Assembly: GCF_000974445.1 (NCBI RefSeq)
Contig: NZ_BBOJ01000004.1
Coordinates: 248,001 to 312,000, forward strand
Direction: 5' to 3'
DNA: 64,000 nucleotides
Origin: Lentzea aerocolonigenes
Lineage (GTDB): Bacteria > Actinomycetota > Actinomycetes > Mycobacteriales > Pseudonocardiaceae
Shown: in pieces, positions 59,280 to 64,000 of the stretch
Position numbering within the stretch: the first letter of the stretch is position 1
How the letters are laid out: every line of letters begins with the position of its first letter
Notes under the pieces: model-generated
Database searches by the model: none
Seen by the model: only the letters and a program-made list of their open reading frames with translations
What the model was told of the DNA's origin: nothing
Translations under genes and position numbers: made by a program

Positions 59280-59546
59280 TCAGGCGCCGATCTGATTCCG
59301 TGCCGGATCGGCCACCGCCACGACGCTCTTCACGTCGACCAACCGGGAGAGCTGCTTCACCAGCTGATCGGGATTGCGTCCGGCCGGCAGCCACACCACC
59401 ACGTCCATCCGGGAGACGTCGCCGCGCTCGGTGGGATCGAGGCTGAGCGACTCCACGTCGACGCCGCGACTGGAGAACAGCACCACGACCCTGGCCAGTG
59501 CCCCAGGAGCGTTGCGCAGCACCAACGACAACTCATGTCTGTTCAT
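59280..59546 (-). CDS. ilvN: Acetolactate synthase small (ACT) subunit, short form
   Basis: 88 residues: HELSLVLRNAPGALARVVVLFSSRGVDVESLSL is a single ACT domain. Typical actinobacterial IlvH/IlvN is ~170 residues with a second domain; this one ends after the ACT fold, like E. coli IlvN, IlvM or secondary-metabolism versions. ACT domains set valine/isoleucine feedback, so a short form may be less inhibited (inference). The start overlaps the large subunit stop (ATGA). Confidence 0.85.
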   Translation of the reverse strand: MNRHELSLVLRNAPGALARVVVLFSSRGVDVESLSLDPTERGDVSRMDVVVWLPAGRNPDQLVKQLSRLVDVKSVVAVADPARNQIGA

Positions 59547-61258
59547 CACAGGTCCTCGTCGAACAGGGGCTTGATGCCCCGCACGGTCATGATCTCGTCG
59601 TTGCCGGTTCCCGCGGCGACCATCGGCCACACCTGGGCGTCCTCACCGACCACGAAGTCGATCACCACCGGCCGGTCGCGCACCTCCATCGCGCGCATGA
59701 TCACATCGTCCACTTCGGACTTCTCGGTGCACCGCAGCCCGGCACACCCCAGTGCCTCGGCGAGTGCGACGAAGTCGGGGACGCGGTCGTGGGTGGACAG
59801 ACCCGTGTTGGAGTACCGGCCGCGGTAGAAGAGGTTCTGCCACTGGCGGACCATGCCGAGGTTGCCGTTGTTGATGATGGCGACCTTGATCGGGATGCCG
59901 TCCAGCGCGCACGTGACGAGCTCCTGGTTGGTCATCTGGAAGCAGCCGTCACCGTCGATCGCCCACACCGCGCGGTCCGGCACGCCGCACTGCGCGCCCA
60001 TCGCGGCCGGCACCGCGAAGCCCATGGTGCCGAGTCCGCCGGAGTTGATGAACGAACCCGGCCGCTCGTAACCGACGAACTGCGCCGCCCACATCTGGTG
60101 CTGCCCGACGCCCGCGGTGTAGATCGCCTCGGGTCCGACGAGCGTGCCGATGCGTTCGATCACGTGCTGCGGCGCGAGCTTGCCGTCGGCGGGCCAGTCG
60201 TAGCCGAGCGGGAACCGGTCGCGCAGGCCGTCGAGGTAGGCCCACCACGACGTGAGCACCGGGGCCCGGCGCACGGCCGCGTTCAGCGAGACCAGCACGT
60301 CCTTGCAGTCTCCGACGATCGGCACGTCCGCCTTGCGGTTCTTGGAGATCTCGGCGGGGTCGATGTCGGCGTGGATCACGGCGGCGTTGGGGGCGAACAG
60401 GTCCAGCACGCCCGTAACGCGGTCGTCGAAGCGCGTGCCCAGTGCGATCAGCAGGTCGGACTGCTGCAGCGCGGCCACGGCGGGCACCGTGCCGTGCATT
60501 CCCGGCATGCCGAGGTGCTGGCGGTGCGAGTCGGGGAACGCGCCGCGGGCCATCAACGTCGTGACCACCGGGATGCCGGTGCGTTCGGCCAGCGTCCGCA
60601 GTTCCGCGGCGGCGCCGGCCCGGACCACTCCCCCGCCGATGTAGAACACCGGCCGGCGGGAGGAGGCGATCAGCCCGGCCGCGCGCCGGATCTCGTTGGC
60701 GGCGGGCGTGATCCGCGAGATCGCGACCGGCGCTGCCGGCGTGTACGTGGTGGTGGCGGCCAGCACGTCCTTGGGGATGTCGACCAGCACCGGGCCCGGC
60801 CTGCCACCGGCGGCGAGTGCGAACGCCTCGGCGATCACCGCCGGGATGTCCGCGGGGTCCGTCACCTGGAACGCGTGCTTGGTGATCGGCAGGGAGATGG
60901 AGCGGATGTCGGCTTCCTGGAAGGCGTCCGTGCCGATCATCGACCGGTTGACCTGGCCGGTGATCGCCACGATCGGCACGGAGTCCATGTAGGCGTCGGC
61001 GAGCGGCGTGACGAGGTTCGTCGCGCCGGGGCCCGACGTCGCCACGCACACACCGACCCTGCCCGTCGCCTGCGCGTACCCCGATGCGGCGTGCCCGGCG
61101 CCCTGCTCGTGCCGCACGAGCACGTGCCGGATCTTCACCGAGTCCAGCAGCGGGTCGTACGCGGGAAGGATGGCCCCGCCGGGAATGCCGAAGATCACTT
61201 CACAACCGGCGTCCTCGAGCGCGCGGACCAGCGAGCTCGCACCGGTGACGGTATCCAC
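59546..61258 (-). CDS. ilvB: Acetolactate synthase large subunit (ThDP)
   Basis: A 570-residue ThDP enzyme: [18 protein letters not shown], the glutamate in [42 protein letters not shown]-region [16 protein letters not shown] and the ThDP motif [17 protein letters not shown]. It condenses pyruvate with pyruvate or 2-oxobutyrate, the first common step to valine and isoleucine. Placement between SARP and tailoring genes suggests dedicated supply of a branched starter rather than housekeeping. It follows the second SARP gene by 28 bases. Confidence 0.93.
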   Translation of the reverse strand: MDTVTGASSLVRALEDAGCEVIFGIPGGAILPAYDPLLDSVKIRHVLVRHEQGAGHAASGYAQATGRVGVCVATSGPGATNLVTPLADAYMDSVPIVAITGQVNRSMIGTDAFQEADIRSISLPITKHAFQVTDPADIPAVIAEAFALAAGGRPGPVLVDIPKDVLAATTTYTPAAPVAISRITPAANEIRRAAGLIASSRRPVFYIGGGVVRAGAAAELRTLAERTGIPVVTTLMARGAFPDSHRQHLGMPGMHGTVPAVAALQQSDLLIALGTRFDDRVTGVLDLFAPNAAVIHADIDPAEISKNRKADVPIVGDCKDVLVSLNAAVRRAPVLTSWWAYLDGLRDRFPLGYDWPADGKLAPQHVIERIGTLVGPEAIYTAGVGQHQMWAAQFVGYERPGSFINSGGLGTMGFAVPAAMGAQCGVPDRAVWAIDGDGCFQMTNQELVTCALDGIPIKVAIINNGNLGMVRQWQNLFYRGRYSNTGLSTHDRVPDFVALAEALGCAGLRCTEKSEVDDVIMRAMEVRDRPVVIDFVVGEDAQVWPMVAAGTGNDEIMTVRGIKPLFDEDL

Positions 61259-61286
61259 TTTTCTGGTCTCCCCGATCGGCCGCGGA

Positions 61287-62102
61287 TCAACCGGCGAGCT
61301 GCCGCTCCAGCTGACGTGCGGACGTCGGGCCGTTCAGCGACGGGTCGGAGCTGAGGATCGCGCACTGCAGCTGGCGCAGGCGTTCCGACGGCTCCAGGCC
61401 GAGCTCCTCGATCAGGGTGTCGCGCAACGACTGGTACGCCTCCAGAGCACGCCACTGACGGCCAGCGCGGTAGAGCGCGAGCATGTACTGCGCGCAGAGG
61501 TTCTCGTGCATGGGGTGCTGCGCGGTGAGCACGGACAGCTCGCTCAGCAACGACTGGTGCTTGCCCAGCCGCAGGTCCGCCTCGATCCGCGCCTCCAGGA
61601 CGCCGAGCCGCGACTCCTGCAGCCGCGTGACCTCCATGCCCAGCCGCACACCGATCTGGACGTCCACGAGCACCGGCCCGCGCCACACGTCGGTGGCCGA
61701 CCGCAGCAGCCGTGACGCCGACTCGAGGTCACCGACCTCCAGCGCGCGTTGACCGGCCGTGGCGAGCCGCTCGTAGCTGCGCACGTCGATGGTCTCCGGC
61801 GCGACGTCGAGCATGTAGCCGCCGTAGCGGGTGACGAGCACGTTCTTCGCCGCGCCGGCACTGCCCTCGGGAAGCGCCGCCTCGATGCGGCGACGGACCT
61901 GGAGGACGTATGTCTGCAACGTGGTGAGCGCGCTTCTCGGCGGTGTGACCCCCCACAGCTCTTCGATCAGGGTGGGCACGGTGACGACGTGCCCCGCCTG
62001 CAACGCGAGCAGCGAGAGGACCTGCCGCGGCTTCACCGCGCTCGGCGTGATCGAGATGCCGTTCTCCCTGGCCTCCAGCGGTCCGAGAACTTTGATCTCC
62101 AT
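61287..62102 (-). CDS. SARP-family transcriptional activator (second)
   Basis: 271 residues with the same layout as the SARP at 21.1 kb and obvious paralogy ([81 protein letters not shown]). It is the first gene of a leftward unit with the acetolactate synthase genes. CTGGGGAGGGATCCCGTC precedes the ATG. It probably binds the heptamer repeats listed in this window; which sites belong to which SARP is unknown. Confidence 0.95.
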   Translation of the reverse strand: MEIKVLGPLEARENGISITPSAVKPRQVLSLLALQAGHVVTVPTLIEELWGVTPPRSALTTLQTYVLQVRRRIEAALPEGSAGAAKNVLVTRYGGYMLDVAPETIDVRSYERLATAGQRALEVGDLESASRLLRSATDVWRGPVLVDVQIGVRLGMEVTRLQESRLGVLEARIEADLRLGKHQSLLSELSVLTAQHPMHENLCAQYMLALYRAGRQWRALEAYQSLRDTLIEELGLEPSERLRQLQCAILSSDPSLNGPTSARQLERQLAG

Positions 62103-62485
62103 GACGGGATCCCTCCCCAGTTCCAGTTTCAGCGGCGGCTTGCTGGTTGTTGTGCCATCAAGTTCACCTGAGCCGGGCTATCGAACGCCACGTAGCTCGG
62201 CACGACTACGAGATGGCGAACTACCGCTCCCCGTGTGAGATATTCACGGGGCCGGACGTACCCAAACAATTTCACCGGGTAACGGCCCGAACACCGCTCG
62301 TGACCAGCACGTTAAATACTCGTCCTTTCGAGCGAAATTTGTCGAAACCGGTAACTGCGGCACTAAGTTCTGTACCGATCCAGAAGTTGATCCGCAGCAG
62401 GACCGCACTGTCTAGCATTTGCCGTGGGTTCGCCGAGAGGCCGGTCGCACGCCCCGACCACTCTCGGGCCACTCTTGGGGGAATC
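62103..62485. promoter_or_regulatory. 383-base divergent regulatory region, second SARP / kinase
   Basis: No gene is convincing here. The stretch is AT-richer than its surroundings. It contains the hairpin CCCCGTG-TGAGATATT-CACGGGG (62229-62251), the inverted TTTCGA/TCGAAA pair near 62330-62350 (TTTCGAGCGAAATTTGTCGAAA region) and several AT-rich -10-like stretches such as TTAAATACT. It probably holds promoters for the leftward SARP and rightward kinase genes and binding sites for the LuxR-type regulators. In-frame codons upstream of the kinase start look non-coding. Confidence 0.5.
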
Positions 62486-63550
62486 GTGAATGACTCGCCT
62501 GGATCGCCGAGACCCGGCTGGATCATCCACGCCGTTGTGGCGGGCATCTGTCTGGCCGACGTGACGCGGCTGCTTCTGCGGGACCGGGAAACGACTCATT
62601 CCGCCATATATCTCGTCGCATTGGCCTTGACACTCGCACTGCAGGCGCTCCAATTCGGCGGCCTGAACACCCCCGCACGCCGCACCGCCCTGGCCGCCCA
62701 GGTGGTGCTCGTGTTCCTGCCGTTCCTCCCGACCGGCCAGCTCTGGACCGCGGTGCCCGGCCTGGTCGCCGGCAACGCGCTGGCGCTGTTCGGACCGCCG
62801 GCGGGCTGGACGGTGTTCGCCCTGGTGGCCGCGGCGACGAGCCTCCTGCAGACCTCCGCCTCGCCGCTGGAGGCCGTGATCGCGACGACCGCGACAGGCC
62901 TGGCCGTCTCCGGCATCGCCTTGGGCAACGTCTTCCGGCCCGCGACACCCCCCGAACCGGTCGGCGCGGCCCTCGCCGAGGAACGCCTGCGCGTCGCCCG
63001 CGACCTGCACGACCTGCTCGGCTACAGCCTGAGCGCGATCAAGCTGAAGAGCGAACTGGCCCACCGCCTCATCGCCGAACGCCCGGACAGGGCCCAGGAA
63101 CACCTCGCCGATATATTGGATATCGCTGGAAACGCCCTCACGGACGTGCGGTCACTGGCCCGCAGCTACCGCCGCCTGTCGCTGTCGGACACCTCGCACT
63201 CGGCGAAGACCATGCTGACCGCCGCGAACATCGACGTCCGCGTCGAGCTCGACCACGACCCGTTGCCGGAAGAGATCGAAACGGTGCTGGCCACAGTTCT
63301 GCGAGAGGCCGTCACGAACGTTCTGCGCCACAGCGAAGCAGAGAACTGCGCCATCACCGTCCGCCAGACCGGCGACGAGGTGAAGCTCGACGTCGTGAAC
63401 GACGGCGCCACCGACCGCCCGAGCTCCTCGGACTGCAACGGCGTCCGCAACCAGGCCGAACGCGTGCAGGCAGCAGGTGGCGTGTTCATCGCCCGGCACG
63501 TCGGCACGGACCGCTTCCACGTCCACGCGGCCATCCCGATCGCAGCCTGA
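62486..63550 (+). CDS. DesK-type sensor histidine kinase
   Basis: 354 residues: about five hydrophobic helices (residues ~10-150), HisKA_3 helix VARDLHDLLGYSLSAIKLK (H175), N-box LREAVTNVLRHSEAEN, and a degenerate G-box SSSDCNGVRNQAERV. It resembles the second module of the tandem kinase at 25-27 kb. The GTG at 62486 after TTGGGGGAATC is chosen. It is convergent with a LuxR regulator gene. At 63110 it contains GATATATTGGATATC encoding DILDI with codons rare for this genome. Confidence 0.92.
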   Translation: MNDSPGSPRPGWIIHAVVAGICLADVTRLLLRDRETTHSAIYLVALALTLALQALQFGGLNTPARRTALAAQVVLVFLPFLPTGQLWTAVPGLVAGNALALFGPPAGWTVFALVAAATSLLQTSASPLEAVIATTATGLAVSGIALGNVFRPATPPEPVGAALAEERLRVARDLHDLLGYSLSAIKLKSELAHRLIAERPDRAQEHLADILDIAGNALTDVRSLARSYRRLSLSDTSHSAKTMLTAANIDVRVELDHDPLPEEIETVLATVLREAVTNVLRHSEAENCAITVRQTGDEVKLDVVNDGATDRPSSSDCNGVRNQAERVQAAGGVFIARHVGTDRFHVHAAIPIAA

Positions 63551-63575
63551 CCCCGGCCACCCACCCGAGCCACCA

Positions 63576-63757
63576 CCGATATATCAGTTGGCCACCACCA
63601 CGCCGCTGACCTGCTCAAACACCCCGGATGCAAAGAACGTTTGCGGATGTCCGCAAACGTTTTTTGCATCCGGGCGTTCCAACGCAAGGGCAACGACGCC
63701 GCGACCTGCACCTTTGCAACAGGACGTTTGCGGACGACGACAAACGTTCGTTGCAAC
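63576..63757. repeat. Twin hairpin region with GATATATC, right cluster border
   Basis: CCGATATATCAG (63577-63588) is followed by a hairpin with 25-base arms (63623-63647 and 63650-63674, one mismatch, two-base centre) whose inner part reads AACGTTTGCGGA. A second hairpin lies at 63714-63756 with TTGCAAC and ACGTTTG blocks mirrored. Both share the TTTGCGGA core with the elements at 4.75 and 12.0 kb. The region separates convergent kinase and response regulator genes and may also terminate them. Confidence 0.6.
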
Positions 63758-63800
63758 GCCCTGCGCAAGCCGAGGCAGAACCAGGGTCGGGAGCCGGGGT

Positions 63801-64000
63801 CAGAACCAGCCGGCCTTGCGGGCGATCCGCACCGCGTCCACGCGGTTGCGCGCGTCGAGCTTCGCCGTCACCGCCGTCAGGTAGTTGCGGATCGTACCGA
63901 CGGACAGGAACAGCGTGCTCGCGATCTCCATGGCGTCCGCACCGTCGGACGCCAGCCGCAGCACCTCCAGCTCGCGCGGCGTGAGCGGGCACTCGTCGGT
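63801..64000 (-). CDS. LuxR-family response regulator, C-terminal part (partial)
   Basis: The last 65 or so residues of a regulator that continues beyond the right edge: CPLTPRELEVLRLASDG, then LSVGTIRNYLTAVTAKLDARNR and the end RIARKAGWF. This is a LuxR/NarL helix-turn-helix, similar to the regulator at 27.9 kb. Convergence with the adjacent DesK-type kinase gene marks it as the probable partner. Confidence 0.88.

Noticed and set aside
63105-63125. GATATATTGGATATC as another member of the ATATATC repeat family.
   Set aside because: It lies inside the kinase coding region encoding DILDI in the conserved HisKA_3 area; odd codons, but no evidence that it is a repeat insertion.
1-64000. CRISPR arrays, tRNA/rRNA genes, type I PKS or NRPS modules, and transposase genes.
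   Set aside because: None was recognised: no regularly spaced repeats, no cloverleaf or rRNA-like segments, no modular synthase or transposase motifs.

Overview
The window is high-GC DNA with actinobacterial gene order and signals: GTG starts, ATGA/GTGA-coupled genes, SARP and DesK/LuxR regulators, and a likely F420 enzyme. A filamentous actinomycete, probably Pseudonocardiales (Lentzea/Saccharothrix/Amycolatopsis-like), fits best. That placement is inferred from style and order, not from a marker gene.

Positions 1-11,904 are conserved chromosome: the end of cobS, then ilvE, an APC permease, pepA, an OsmC protein, lpdA, sucB, a TIGR01777 epimerase, a PAP2 phosphatase, lipB and a Tat-exported protein. 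lipA, the usual neighbour of lipB, is absent. Instead a palindromic repeat at 11,987-12,088 marks the change to accessory DNA.

Positions 12,084-63,550 look like one large natural-product cluster for a glycosylated, reduced aromatic (type II) polyketide. The core is KS-alpha, KS-beta/CLF, ACP, di-domain aromatase/cyclase, malonyl transacylase, C9-type ketoreductase and a serine-type KASIII-like protein. A branched starter unit is suggested by an alpha-methylacyl-CoA racemase, acetolactate synthase large and small subunits, and a degenerate citramalate-synthase-like protein inside the PKS operon. Deoxysugar genes (2,3-dehydratase, Gfo/Idh 3-ketoreductase, 4-ketoreductase), two glycosyltransferases and an O-acyltransferase provide decoration. 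Oxidative tailoring comes from a P450 with its own ferredoxin and reductase, an acyl-CoA-dehydrogenase-like hydroxylase, an ABM monooxygenase, a GMC oxidoreductase and others. Two tandem AlkZ-type DNA glycosylases with intact QxQ motifs, an epoxide hydrolase and an MFS pump suggest that the product alkylates DNA, as trioxacarcin, LL-D49194 and pluramycins do.

Embedded in the cluster (22,152-27,608) is an apparent RiPP module: a 60-residue precursor-like peptide, a fused ThiF-like/YcaO cyclodehydratase, a protein resembling only the N-terminal part of SagB dehydrogenases, and a polypeptide carrying two complete DesK-type histidine kinases in tandem. I know of no described type II PKS cluster with this arrangement, and it is the most interesting part of the window.

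Regulation appears to run through two SARPs, two DesK-type kinase genes and two LuxR response regulators (the second cut by the window end). Direct heptamer repeats at 11-bp spacing, the classic SARP operator form, lie before at least seven transcription units. A family of AT-rich palindromes and hairpins (about 4.6, 9.06, 12.0 and 63.6 kb) marks gene ends and both visible cluster borders.
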